A stretch of 30,334 nucleotides of DNA, taken from the NCBI GenBank assembly GCA_934457115.1, contig CAKSHI010000016.1, positions 1-30,334 on the forward strand. Direction: 5' to 3'. Shown piece after piece: positions 1 through 6,965 of this stretch; the first letter of the stretch is position 1; every line of letters starts with the position of its first letter. This DNA is from an uncultured Eubacteriales bacterium. GTDB taxonomy: Bacteria; Bacillota; Clostridia; Oscillospirales; Acutalibacteraceae. Made by a program: the position numbers and the translations under genes. Below the pieces are notes generated by a model. It was not told the DNA's origin and made no database searches. It worked only from the letters and a program-made list of their open reading frames with translations.

Positions 1-55
1 CAAATGGGTGTTTTTTTTGCTTACGTTCCGCACAAACCTTACTAAAGACATAAAT

Positions 56-90
56 GAAAAAGCCCCAAACGCAACTTGTGCGTCGAGACT
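56..90 (-). terminator. Rho-independent terminator after the small L7/L12-like gene
   Basis: Read on the minus strand, an imperfect GC-rich stem (AGTCTCGACGCA against TGCGTTTGGGGCT, with G-U pairs and one bulge) closes a short loop and is followed by TTTTTCATTT. It lies about 30 nt past the stop of the gene at 123-413. It closely resembles the terminator at 1535-1573 in sequence as well as shape. Confidence 0.6.
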
Positions 91-122
91 CCTTATAAGC
101 ATATAATGCAAATATTATTATA

Positions 123-413
123 TTACAATAAATCTATATAGTCCTTTGCTTCTACAAGATTCATACCGTAATTTTCCTTTAGTACTTTTATAGCCTGAAT
201 CTTATTGCCGGATTTCTTTAGATTAATTATTTCATCTTTATCATTATCACTAATGTTATACATAGCGTAATCATCATTTCCTGTTTTTAATGCTAGGTCA
301 GTTAATTTCTTCTTCAAATACGTATTTTGTTTACGTAAATTAGAAAACATCTTACTATACACAACTACTATTGATACTAAAGTTATACAGTACAAAACAT
401 AATAAAAATTCAT
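123..413 (-). CDS. Small membrane protein with ribosomal L7/L12 C-terminal-like domain
   Basis: This 96-residue protein has one hydrophobic helix at residues 4-20, a short basic and coiled stretch, and a C-terminal segment (about 57-96). That segment has the pattern of the L7/L12 C-terminal domain: a charged helix, then KKSGNKIQAIKVLKE and LVEAKDYID, matching the 'G.kieAIk..re..g.sL.eAK..vd' pattern. The start is ATG with GGAGGT 8-9 nt upstream. A strong promoter (479-507) and a terminator (56-90) make it a single-gene unit. The role is unknown. Proteins pairing a transmembrane helix with an L7/L12-like domain are known in Firmicutes without a clear function, and I infer that the domain mediates protein contacts at the membrane. 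I see nothing linking it to translation itself. Confidence 0.75.
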   Translation of the reverse strand: MNFYYVLYCITLVSIVVVYSKMFSNLRKQNTYLKKKLTDLALKTGNDDYAMYNISDNDKDEIINLKKSGNKIQAIKVLKENYGMNLVEAKDYIDLL

Positions 414-478
414 ATAAAATTACCTCCACAAAAATTAATGCATTAGCCTAAACATACATTAATTTACTATTCTATCTA

Positions 479-507
479 ATTATAACAATATCCACTCAAA
501 AAGTCAA
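479..507 (-). promoter_or_regulatory. Sigma-A-type promoter for the L7/L12-like gene
   Basis: On the minus strand, TTGACT (502-507) and TATAAT (479-484) are separated by exactly 17 nt. The start point would be near 472, giving a leader of about 60 nt. The rest of the 414-741 gap holds only this promoter and the one at 660-687. Confidence 0.7.
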
Positions 508-659
508 CTCCAAACATGAAATGTTAACGAGCTCCCTGAGCAGACAGTTATAAAAAACGTGAGAAGGCCAGTAAATAACATTGCTTTAATCTACCTCCAA
601 CACTTACAAAATTAACAGTCAAAGAACTTGGTTAACACATATGATACTAGGAAATTTTC

Positions 660-687
660 TTGACTTTATGGTATTAAATACTATAAA
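660..687 (+). promoter_or_regulatory. Promoter for the CPBP gene
   Basis: TTGACT (660-665) and TATAAA (682-687) are 16 nt apart. This places the start point near 694, about 48 nt before the ATG at 742. Confidence 0.55.
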
Positions 688-741
688 ATTGTTGTAAAAG
701 ATAAGAATATCTAAAAATAATATTAACCTGGAGGCAGAATT

Positions 742-1428
742 ATGGAGAGTTTAAAATCAAAGAAATTAAATTTTAAAAATGTCATGTTTTCAATGGGAAT
801 AATAATGCTGGCTTGGGCAGTATTTTGGTATCCGTTTGAATATTTTGTATTTCCTGAAAATCTGAGTCCACAAATAAGTTGCCTACTTGCAATCAGCCGT
901 GAATATTTAAGAATGTTACCTGCCGCACTTTTCTTTATTTATTATAGAAATTCTATGAAAACTAATCTTAAAGAAGTAATTTCGTTTAAATTCAATTATA
1001 AATGGCTCCTAATCATCTTATTAATATGCGTAGCCTACATAAGCGCCTACTCCTATTTTACAAATGGCAAAATCTTTTCCATGATTCAAAAAGTAGGACT
1101 CTATGATGTATTTTTTTGGTTTAGTTTAGGACTTTGCCAAGAACTTGTTTTCAGAGGTTGGAGTTTTAATGCTTTTAAAGAAGTAACTTCGCAGAGAAAT
1201 GCTGTAATACTTTCGAGTGCATTTTTCTCGGCAAGTCATTGGTTTGCCCACTTTTTCATGATTTTTAATGGTAATTTCAACCTTGTAAGTTTCACTTCCG
1301 TTACTATCTTTACCTTTGTTTTTGGAATAGTCATGTGCCTTATCATGATTAAAACAAAAAATAAATCTATTGTTCCTCTTGTTATTTTGCACGCTGTTTG
1401 GGACCTTTTAGCTAATGTTATAAGATAA
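742..1428 (+). CDS. CPBP family intramembrane metalloprotease homologue
   Basis: This 228-residue polytopic membrane protein has hydrophobic helices near residues 14-35, 51-67, 87-106, 122-140, 155-175 and 180-202. The CPBP (CAAX protease and bacteriocin-processing, also called Abi) motifs are visible in order: CQELVFRG in place of the usual EExxxR, then FSASH (FxxxH), then LHAVWD (HxxxD/N). Motif 1 has Gln where the first Glu is usual. The second Glu and the Arg are kept, so activity is possible but unproven. The family cleaves membrane or bacteriocin-like substrates, or acts in bacteriocin immunity. The ATG is preceded by GGAGG at 7 nt. It is monocistronic, with no neighbouring bacteriocin gene in view. 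The length is usual for the family. Confidence 0.8.
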   Translation: MESLKSKKLNFKNVMFSMGIIMLAWAVFWYPFEYFVFPENLSPQISCLLAISREYLRMLPAALFFIYYRNSMKTNLKEVISFKFNYKWLLIILLICVAYISAYSYFTNGKIFSMIQKVGLYDVFFWFSLGLCQELVFRGWSFNAFKEVTSQRNAVILSSAFFSASHWFAHFFMIFNGNFNLVSFTSVTIFTFVFGIVMCLIMIKTKNKSIVPLVILHAVWDLLANVIR

Positions 1429-1430
1429 AA

Positions 1431-1464
1431 ATAAAAAAGTCACGCTCACACTATGAACGCGACT
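1431..1464 (-). terminator. Second minus-strand terminator between CPBP gene and tRNA-Leu
   Basis: On the minus strand, AGTCGCGTTCA pairs with TGAGCGTGACT (two G-U pairs) over a 5-nt loop, followed by TTTTTTATTTTT. It sits just past the CPBP stop codon but is oriented to stop minus-strand transcription, so it backs up the terminator at 1535-1573. On the plus strand there is no T-run after the stem. Confidence 0.55.
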
Positions 1465-1534
1465 TGCCCCCAAGGGCTCCCCATTACAAATAATCCCATA
1501 CGTCAAAGCCTTGACGCGAGATGTATCACTAAAT

Positions 1535-1573
1535 AAAAAAATCAGCCCCGAACGCGAAATGCGTGTCGAGGCT
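1535..1573 (-). terminator. Terminator of the tRNA-Leu gene
   Basis: The minus-strand stem AGCCTCGACACGC / GCGTTCGGGGCT has a short AT-rich loop and is followed by GATTTTTTT. It begins 7 nt past the tRNA CCA end. Confidence 0.7.
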
Positions 1574-1579
1574 CTCGAC

Positions 1580-1663
1580 TGGTGCGAGTGACGGGACTTG
1601 AACCCGTACGTCAAAGACACACGCCCCTCAAACGTGCCTGTCTGCCTATTCCAGCACACTCGC
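1580..1663 (-). tRNA. tRNA-Leu(GAG)
   Basis: This is an 84-nt cloverleaf. The acceptor stem is GCGAGTG/CACTCGC with the 3' CCA encoded. The anticodon stem CACGT/GCGTG encloses the loop TTGAGGG, giving anticodon GAG. The T-arm is ACGGGTTCAAGTCCCGT, and the variable arm is of the class II type expected for Leu. It reads CUC and CUU codons. A near-consensus promoter lies just upstream and a terminator just downstream. Confidence 0.95.
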
Positions 1664-1681
1664 TTAAAATATATCTTAATA

Positions 1682-1710
1682 ATTATATCCTATATAATAT
1701 CAAAAGTCAA
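1682..1710 (-). promoter_or_regulatory. Promoter of tRNA-Leu
   Basis: The minus strand reads TTGACT (1705-1710), 17 nt, TATAAT (1682-1687). The start point would be about 10-15 nt before the tRNA 5' end at 1663. Confidence 0.75.
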
Positions 1711-1810
1711 TATGTACGGCTAATATTCTTATATAATACCTTAAAGTTTTTAATCAACAACCTTTAATATATACTAAAACTTAAATTTATATATTTTTTA
1801 AAATTTTATG

Positions 1811-1839
1811 TTGACAACTTATCATTAATCTGGTATACT
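1811..1839 (+). promoter_or_regulatory. Promoter of the tRNA-Ser pair
   Basis: TTGACA (1811-1816), a 17-nt spacer ending in TGG (an extended -10 element), then TATACT (1834-1839). The start point would be about 12 nt before the first tRNA. This is among the best promoters in the window, as expected for stable RNA. Confidence 0.85.
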
Positions 1840-1858
1840 AGTTAACAGTGAAATTTAT

Positions 1859-1947
1859 GGAGGGGTGTCCGAGTGGTTTAAGGAGCTAGTCTTGAAAACT
1901 AGTGATCCCGAAAGGGACCAAGGGTTCGAATCCCTTCTCCTCCGCCA
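1859..1947 (+). tRNA. tRNA-Ser(TGA)
   Basis: This is an 89-nt class II tRNA. The acceptor GGAGGGG pairs with CTCCTCC (one G-U), followed by G and an encoded CCA. The anticodon stem CTAGT/ACTAG encloses CTTGAAA, giving anticodon TGA. There is a long variable arm (GATCCCGAAAGGGACC) and the T-arm AAGGGTTCGAATCCCTT. It reads UCA and related codons and is co-transcribed with the next tRNA. Confidence 0.95.
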
Positions 1948-1953
1948 TATTTT

Positions 1954-2044
1954 GGAGAAGTACTCAAGAGGCCGAAGAGGCTCCCCTGCTAAGGGAGTAG
2001 GTCGGGTAACCGGCGCGAGGGTTCAAATCCCTCCTTCTCCGCCA
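1954..2044 (+). tRNA. tRNA-Ser(GCT)
   Basis: This is a 91-nt class II tRNA starting 6 nt after the previous one. The acceptor GGAGAAG pairs with CTTCTCC, followed by G and CCA. The anticodon stem CTCCC/GGGAG encloses CTGCTAA, giving anticodon GCT, which reads AGC and AGU. The variable arm is long, and the T-arm is GAGGGTTCAAATCCCTC. Confidence 0.95.
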
Positions 2045-2050
2045 ATAATA

Positions 2051-2083
2051 AACTCCTTCTGTGTGTTGCAGTAGGAGTTTTTT
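2051..2083 (+). terminator. Terminator of the tRNA-Ser pair
   Basis: AACTCCT (2051-2057) pairs with AGGAGTT (2073-2079), and the stem runs into TTTTTT. It starts 6 nt after the second CCA. Confidence 0.8.
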
Positions 2084-2177
2084 GTTATGCTACTTTATAA
2101 ATATTGATTGGAGGAACATATAAAATATCAGCTTAGCCTAACAGTCCACACAAATATAAAAAAGGAAGGTCTAAATA

Positions 2178-3665
2178 ATGAAAAGAACTCTAATGAGTAT
2201 TATTTTAATGTGCACACTATTTACAAGCATTTTAATACCAGTAAATGTATATGCAAAGGATATACAAGATGATTCCAATGCATCATCATCCTATGCAAGT
2301 ACTGACAATCCGGATATGAATAAAGTATTGACTAAAGCGCAAGTACTTGAAGATATCGACTTTGTATTAGCTAAAATAAAGGATAAACACGTATCATCAG
2401 TAGAATCGATTCCTGAAGAAGTCTTAAAACAAAAAGAAGAAGAAATAAGTAAACTTCCGGAAAACATGACCGCTTTGGAAGAGTGGAGAACTATCTCCCG
2501 CATAATAGCAAAATTACATGACGCCCACACCATTATGTGGAACTCCGATGCGCTTGATAAACGATTACCATTTAACACATATGTTGACGACAATAAGTTT
2601 TATTGCATGGACGGTGACCTTAAGGATTATCAAGTTACCGCTATTAACGGCATAAGCATTGATCAATTATATCAAACATTTAAAGAGCATTACTCACATG
2701 AAATAGACGAATGCTGCCGTGGATTCTTCTTTGATTTTAGATATAACTTTATTCAAGAACGTCCCATCGCCCTTGCAGGAATAGACACAAACAATACACT
2801 TGAAGTAACATTCCAAAAAGGCGATGATATTAAGGTAGGTAAATTTGACTTAGTACACATCCAATTTGAAGATCTATCATATAGACCTTGGATATCTTAT
2901 AAAATCGATAAAGAGAACAGTGTTGGTATTTTCACTTTAGATAGTTGTAATTATGATGATGAGTTTAGACAAACCGTGGATAAATTTTTTGAAGAGGTAG
3001 CCCAAAATAACATAAAAAATGTTATTATTGATTTACGTAAAAATCTTGGCGGAAATTCAAGTGTTTCTATGTACGTTGCTTCATATATAAAAAAAGTAGA
3101 AATTATGGATTATACTTATTTCCCGGCACTTGATGTAAGAAACGGCAACGAAATCATTCACTATGAAAGCCAAAAATATACTAATGAGCAAATCAAGCCA
3201 TATATGCAACCCAAAAACTTGTTTGACGGCGAATTGTTCGTTACTACATCTAATATATCGTTTAGTGCTGCCACAATGTTTGCTGACTTTTTCCAAGCTA
3301 ACCATTTAGCTAAAATAGTTGGAGAAACCCCAAGTAATTCCCTAACAGCATTTACTGAGATTTATAATAATTTTCATCGCACACCAAATTCAAAGATTTT
3401 CTTTACTGTTACTTCTAAAAAAATCTATGCTGTAGATCCTACCAAAGATCAAGAAAGATTAACTCCTGACATACAAGTCCCTCAAAAAGATGCTATTAGA
3501 ACAATATATAAAATCATTAAGAAAAATAATCATAAAGAAGAAAAAGCTCGGCAAATAATATTGCCGAGCCTTTTTGATACCTATTATAATCCCAATGCTT
3601 TTTTAAGAGCCTCTACCCTATCAGTCTTTTCCCAAGCTACATTTAGGTCTTCTCTACCCATATGA
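2178..3665 (+). CDS. Exported S41-family (tail-specific protease-like) peptidase
   Basis: The 495-residue frame starts at ATG behind GGAAGG. Residues 1-26 are a signal peptide ending VYA, so the enzyme should act outside the membrane. The S41 core shows the strand and turn DLRKNLGGN (285-293) and TSNISFSAAT (about 357-366), where Ser363 is the likely nucleophile. No PDZ domain is evident. The substrate is unknown. The last ~40 residues are odd. From about residue 457 the frame runs through a strong stem-loop terminator (3546-3575), and from residue 469 it lies antisense to the end of metK. This tail is probably not ancestral, so the original stop may have been lost by a point change or a frameshift. 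The conserved domain is already complete by about residue 450. Confidence 0.8.
   Translation: MKRTLMSIILMCTLFTSILIPVNVYAKDIQDDSNASSSYASTDNPDMNKVLTKAQVLEDIDFVLAKIKDKHVSSVESIPEEVLKQKEEEISKLPENMTALEEWRTISRIIAKLHDAHTIMWNSDALDKRLPFNTYVDDNKFYCMDGDLKDYQVTAINGISIDQLYQTFKEHYSHEIDECCRGFFFDFRYNFIQERPIALAGIDTNNTLEVTFQKGDDIKVGKFDLVHIQFEDLSYRPWISYKIDKENSVGIFTLDSCNYDDEFRQTVDKFFEEVAQNNIKNVIIDLRKNLGGNSSVSMYVASYIKKVEIMDYTYFPALDVRNGNEIIHYESQKYTNEQIKPYMQPKNLFDGELFVTTSNISFSAATMFADFFQANHLAKIVGETPSNSLTAFTEIYNNFHRTPNSKIFFTVTSKKIYAVDPTKDQERLTPDIQVPQKDAIRTIYKIIKKNNHKEEKARQIILPSLFDTYYNPNAFLRASTLSVFSQATFRSSLPI
3546..3575. terminator. Bidirectional terminator between the S41 peptidase and metK
   Basis: The perfect 9-bp stem GCTCGGCAA (3546-3554) / TTGCCGAGC (3561-3569) has a 6-nt loop. 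TTTTT follows on the plus strand, and TTTTTCTTC follows on the minus strand. It is well placed to end metK (stop at 3584) and the peptidase transcript, although it lies inside the annotated peptidase frame. Confidence 0.85.
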
Positions 3666-4768
3666 CCATATACCGCCAAATTACGGTAAATCGGTTTTCT
3701 TAATTCAAGATCTCTTATTATAGATGCAGGACGTAAGTCAAATACCTTATTTACAGCCTCTACTAAAGCTTCTTCACCTATTTTAGAAGTTCCAAAGGTG
3801 TCTATCATAATTGAAACAGGTCTGGATACCCCTATAGCGTAAGCCAGTTGTACCTCACATTTTTTAGCAATTCCCGCTGCAACTATATTCTTTGCAACAT
3901 ATCTTGCTGCATATGCTGCAGATCTATCTACCTTTGTAGGGTCTTTTCCGGAAAAAGCTCCGCCGCCGTGCCTTGAATATCCGCCGTATGTGTCGACAAT
4001 AATTTTTCTTCCCGTAAGGCCACTGTCTCCAACAGGCCCGCCGATTACAAATCTTCCTGTCGGGTTAATAAATATCTTTGTATCATCATCAATTAAATTA
4101 TGATCTATAGTTTGGTCTATAACATACTTTTTAAGGTCTTCCCTAATTTGTTCAAGACCTACTTTTTCATCATGTTGAGTTGAAATGACTATTGTATCTA
4201 TTCTTTTGACTGTATTGCCGTCATATTCAACTGTAACTTGAGTTTTTCCATCCGGTCTTAAATAATTAAGTGTACCGTCTTTTCTAACCTTTGCAAGGCG
4301 TTTAGCAAGTTTATGAGCAAGTGAAATTGATATAGGCATAAGCTCCTTAGTTTCGTCACACGCAAAGCCAAACATCATACCTTGGTCTCCTGCGCCGATT
4401 TGTGCTTCTTCTTCGATTTGTCCCTCTTTAGCCTCCAAGGACTTATTTACTCCTAAAGCAATGTCCGGTGACTGAGCGTCGATGGACGTAATTACAGCAC
4501 AAGTATTGCCGTTAAACCCTGCTTCAGGTGTATCGTAACCTATAGAACAAATAACATCCCTTGCTACTGAGGCAATATCTACATAACATTCAGTAGATAT
4601 TTCTCCCATAACGTGTACCATACCTGTTGTGGCGGTAACCTCACAAGCTACATGTGCATTAGGATCGTTTTTCAAAATTTCATCTAATATCGCATCTGAA
4701 ATTTGGTCACATAACTTATCCGGGTGTCCTTCCGTTACTGATTCCGATGTAAAAAAGTGTTTTGCCAT
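3584..4768 (-). CDS. metK: S-adenosylmethionine synthetase
   Basis: The enzyme makes S-adenosylmethionine from ATP and methionine in the cytosol, working as a homotetramer with Mg2+ and K+. The 394 residues match the family length. The N-terminus has FFTSESVTEGHPDK, with the ATP-binding GHPDK at 14-18. The middle has GAGDQGMMFG, and the loop GGGAFSGKDPTKVDRSAAY lies near residues 268-286. The start ATG is preceded by GGAGG. Transcription should be under the SAM-I riboswitch at 4884-4975, so product S-adenosylmethionine would shut the gene off. The gene is monocistronic and ends at the bidirectional terminator at 3546-3575. Confidence 0.98.
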   Translation of the reverse strand: MAKHFFTSESVTEGHPDKLCDQISDAILDEILKNDPNAHVACEVTATTGMVHVMGEISTECYVDIASVARDVICSIGYDTPEAGFNGNTCAVITSIDAQSPDIALGVNKSLEAKEGQIEEEAQIGAGDQGMMFGFACDETKELMPISISLAHKLAKRLAKVRKDGTLNYLRPDGKTQVTVEYDGNTVKRIDTIVISTQHDEKVGLEQIREDLKKYVIDQTIDHNLIDDDTKIFINPTGRFVIGGPVGDSGLTGRKIIVDTYGGYSRHGGGAFSGKDPTKVDRSAAYAARYVAKNIVAAGIAKKCEVQLAYAIGVSRPVSIMIDTFGTSKIGEEALVEAVNKVFDLRPASIIRDLELRKPIYRNLAVYGHMGREDLNVAWEKTDRVEALKKALGL

Positions 4769-4840
4769 TTATATTCCTCCAAAAATAACTATCTAAGAAC
4801 AATTCCCCTTTAAGCTAATAAAACCAAAAATCTCGACTAA

Positions 4841-4870
4841 AATAAAAATACGCCCGAATTTAACCGGACG
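4841..4870 (-). terminator. Riboswitch expression-platform terminator
   Basis: On the minus strand, CGTCCG pairs with CGGGCG (4851-4870), followed by the T-rich run 4841-4850. It lies 14 nt after the SAM-I aptamer, the usual place for the S-adenosylmethionine-stabilised off-state terminator. Confidence 0.8.
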
Positions 4871-4883
4871 AAATTAAAGTTTC

Positions 4884-4975
4884 CTCATCTTCCGGTAATA
4901 CCGCAGAATTTAGCACCTTGATGTATCAGGTTGCCGGGCTTCAACGGGTCTGTTCCCTCCGCCACTCTTGATAAG
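4884..4975 (-). promoter_or_regulatory. SAM-I riboswitch (S box) aptamer upstream of metK
   Basis: Minus-strand features match the S-box consensus. P1 is CTTATC (5') with GATGAG (3'). The conserved strand AAGAGTGGCGGAGGGAACAG follows, then GACCCGTTGAAGCCCGGCAACC, and GGTGCTAAATTCTGC before the closing P4/P1. It is followed by an intrinsic terminator and then metK. Binding of S-adenosylmethionine should favour the terminator. Confidence 0.95.
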
Positions 4976-4988
4976 GGTATTTATTCTT

Positions 4989-5016
4989 TGTATAATATTT
5001 TATCATATTTTTGCAA
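4989..5016 (-). promoter_or_regulatory. Promoter of the SAM riboswitch-metK unit
   Basis: The minus strand reads TTGCAA (5011-5016), 16 nt, TATACA (4989-4994), with the start point a few bases before the aptamer. The match is moderate but the location is right. Confidence 0.5.
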
Positions 5017-5101
5017 AATAGTATAGATGTAAATTTATATGATCTTATGTAGATTTAAATCCTATTTTGTGTGCATACTGCTACCCTATTTAAAACATAA
5101 C

Positions 5102-5129
5102 TAAAAAGAGTCCGGTTATTACACCGGAC
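5102..5129 (-). terminator. Terminator of the ferredoxin gene
   Basis: The minus-strand stem GTCCGGT / ACCGGAC has a 6-nt loop and is followed by TCTTTTTAG, about 30 nt past the ferredoxin stop. Confidence 0.85.
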
Positions 5130-5160
5130 ACTCTAATTATGATATAAAATCGTATTCTAA

Positions 5161-5334
5161 TTAGTCCTCTTGTGATGGAGCCCCAACAGGACAAACTTCA
5201 GCACAAGCTCCGCATTCAATGCAAAGTTCAGGATCGATTACGTATTTTCCATCACCTTCGGAAATAGCATTTACCGGGCACTCAGCTGCACAAGCACCGC
5301 AAGAAATGCATTCATCGGAAATTTTGTATGCCAT
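5161..5334 (-). CDS. 2[4Fe-4S] ferredoxin, clostridial type
   Basis: This gene encodes a 57-residue low-potential electron carrier of the cytosol. Two CxxCxxCxxxCP motifs are present: Cys9, 12, 15 and 19, and Cys38, 41, 44 and 48. The two halves of the protein are clearly a duplicated unit, and the C-terminus is short and acidic. The start is ATG with a strong AAAGGAGGTG 11 nt upstream. It has its own terminator (5102-5129) and a plausible promoter (5367-5394), so it is a single gene. The family is abundant in fermentative anaerobes, where it serves pyruvate:ferredoxin oxidoreductase, hydrogenase and similar enzymes. Nothing ties it to the CIS locus upstream. Confidence 0.95.
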   Translation of the reverse strand: MAYKISDECISCGACAAECPVNAISEGDGKYVIDPELCIECGACAEVCPVGAPSQED

Positions 5335-5366
5335 ATGTTATGACACCTCCTTTATCTATATTATAT

Positions 5367-5394
5367 ATTCTATCATGCCAATAAAAAATTGCAA
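5367..5394 (-). promoter_or_regulatory. Candidate ferredoxin promoter
   Basis: The minus strand reads TTGCAA (5389-5394), 16 nt, TAGAAT (5367-5372). The leader to the ATG would be about 25 nt. The AT-rich context means chance matches are possible. I saw no clear terminator between the hydrolase stop (5492) and this point. Confidence 0.45.
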
Positions 5395-5491
5395 GCTATT
5401 TTCACGATATTCCTTGTATTTTAAAAAATAATTATATATTTTTGTCTCCATTTCAGTTTATAAACTTTATAAATAATTTATGACTAAAACA

Positions 5492-6433
5492 TCAACTGCA
5501 TTTTTCATACCTCTTAAAAAAGTCGCACATCCCGTTTATTGTTTTTATCGATTCTTCACTTTCGGGGTCGATTATAGAAAAAACGTGCTTAAGACTTTTA
5601 TTTCCGCACTTACACCAATCCATTAATTGATGCTCTATACCCTTTTTTCCAAGTATCCTCGCAATCTTTATTACTTGCCTTCTAATCAATAAATCCCCCG
5701 AACAAGTGACTAAAAAAGTAGGTGGCATCGTTCCTAAGGTAAGAAGTTTATCAAAGTTTACATAGTCACTCCATGTACTGGATTTATATGAAACTCCTAA
5801 ACATCGTTTAGTGTAAATGCTCATGGGCAATTTTTCATCCATAAATCCAACAGGTGATATAAGTGCAACAGCATTAAATTTAATATCAAAGTCCACTACC
5901 TCAAATATTTTTCTAAGCTCTTTGCTTGTCGATAAAACGCTTATAAAGGCACAAAGTTGACCGCCGGCCGAATCACCCGTAATGTAAATATTATTCTTAT
6001 CACATGGAAATTCATCAAGATAATCTCTAATCCACATAAGAGCATTCGCAACATCTGCAAGTTGGTCATTCATCGCAGCTTGCGGAAACAAGCGATAGTT
6101 TAAATTAAACACAACATATCCGCATTTGGCAAGATGAAGACAATAATTTTTATTTATCTCCTTGTCGCCATACATCCAGCCCCCACCATGTATATCTATT
6201 ATGACAGGGAGTAATTTTTTATCACTATGATTTTCAGGATAATATATATCAAGCCTATGCTGCCATGTTTCATCATCAATGTACTGCTTATCATTTACTT
6301 GCACAAGACCCTTTGGATATATTGGTTCCTTCTTACTGTCCTTATTTTGAATTAACCTCCAAAACAAAACAAAAATTCGGGATAGCTTAGTTATATGCTT
6401 ATTATCGTTATTGCTCTTTTCTAGCTCTTTCAT
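5492..6433 (-). CDS. Alpha/beta hydrolase, hormone-sensitive-lipase-like esterase
   Basis: The 313 residues carry the family IV esterase signature. The oxyanion-hole motif HGGGW is at 82-86. The nucleophile elbow GDSAGG is at 153-158 with Ser155. Asp247 (SGD) and His283 (LKHVF) are the likely rest of the triad. There is no signal peptide; a hydrophobic, basic N-terminal helix (about 16-29) could touch membrane. The substrate is unknown but is expected to be a short-chain or lipid ester. The ATG lies inside the end of the preceding YbjN-like gene (26-nt overlap), so the two are likely translationally coupled at the end of the CIS operon. Its position suggests a cargo or accessory enzyme of the injection system. 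An unrelated housekeeping esterase cannot be excluded. Confidence 0.85.
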   Translation of the reverse strand: MKELEKSNNDNKHITKLSRIFVLFWRLIQNKDSKKEPIYPKGLVQVNDKQYIDDETWQHRLDIYYPENHSDKKLLPVIIDIHGGGWMYGDKEINKNYCLHLAKCGYVVFNLNYRLFPQAAMNDQLADVANALMWIRDYLDEFPCDKNNIYITGDSAGGQLCAFISVLSTSKELRKIFEVVDFDIKFNAVALISPVGFMDEKLPMSIYTKRCLGVSYKSSTWSDYVNFDKLLTLGTMPPTFLVTCSGDLLIRRQVIKIARILGKKGIEHQLMDWCKCGNKSLKHVFSIIDPESEESIKTINGMCDFFKRYEKCS

Positions 6434-6944
6434 AGAAAAAAGTACCTTCTTCTAAAGCTTCTTCTATTGAAATTTTTCCTCTTGCTAAATCCTGCACCTT
6501 CATAAGCATTATATTAGCTTGGTATACGAATATATCTAATGATCTTGCAAATAAATCCCTGTCAATTTTCTCATTGGCTGAAAGATATAGTGAATATTTT
6601 ATACATACAGCGTCTTCAAAATTAAGGATGTTTCCAATCATGAATTTTTCATTTTGTTTTTGTATAAACTCATTTATTATGTCTATTCTATCTTTTGGTA
6701 TAACATCAGAAATACACATATAAAATTGTATAAATAGGGTTGAATATTCTTCGATTACCAATGGTAACAAATTACAAGTTAGTACAATATCATCCCCAAC
6801 TGCGTCTTGATCGATTGTTATGGCCATAGTTGGTATTTTGTACTTCTCTATGTCAAGGACATTAGTCTTGTAATTAAATTCATCGCAAATCTCTTTGATC
6901 TCATCCATTTTTTCATTTATATATTCCATCATACTGTTTGGCAT
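6408..6944 (-). CDS. YbjN-like protein, putative secretion-chaperone fold
   Basis: This acidic 178-residue cytosolic protein has no signal peptide. The C-terminal half has the YbjN (type III secretion chaperone-like) pattern. FMIGNILNFEDAVCIKYSLY forms two strands (about 101-120), followed by the long helix DRDLFARSLDIFVYQANIM. The end is GKISIEEALEE, close to the family's typical 'G.sp.eAl' ending. The start is ATG with AAAGGAG upstream, 21 nt after the ATPase stop. The stop overlaps the hydrolase start by 26 nt. From the fold and coupling I infer that it may hold the hydrolase, or another CIS cargo, for loading. The family call is by pattern only. It could instead be a CIS-specific protein of unknown function. 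Confidence 0.6.
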   Translation of the reverse strand: MPNSMMEYINEKMDEIKEICDEFNYKTNVLDIEKYKIPTMAITIDQDAVGDDIVLTCNLLPLVIEEYSTLFIQFYMCISDVIPKDRIDIINEFIQKQNEKFMIGNILNFEDAVCIKYSLYLSANEKIDRDLFARSLDIFVYQANIMLMKVQDLARGKISIEEALEEGTFFYERARKEQ

Positions 6945-6965
6945 AATAAAGCACTCCTTTAAATT

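Noticed and set aside
1859..2044. tRNA-Ser pair as an integration site for a mobile element
   Set aside because: No integrase or direct repeat of the tRNA 3' end was found, and the CIS locus begins over 3 kb away behind housekeeping genes.
1582..2074. Open frames running across the tRNA-Leu and tRNA-Ser genes
   Set aside because: They lie over clear cloverleaf tRNAs and lack protein-like features.
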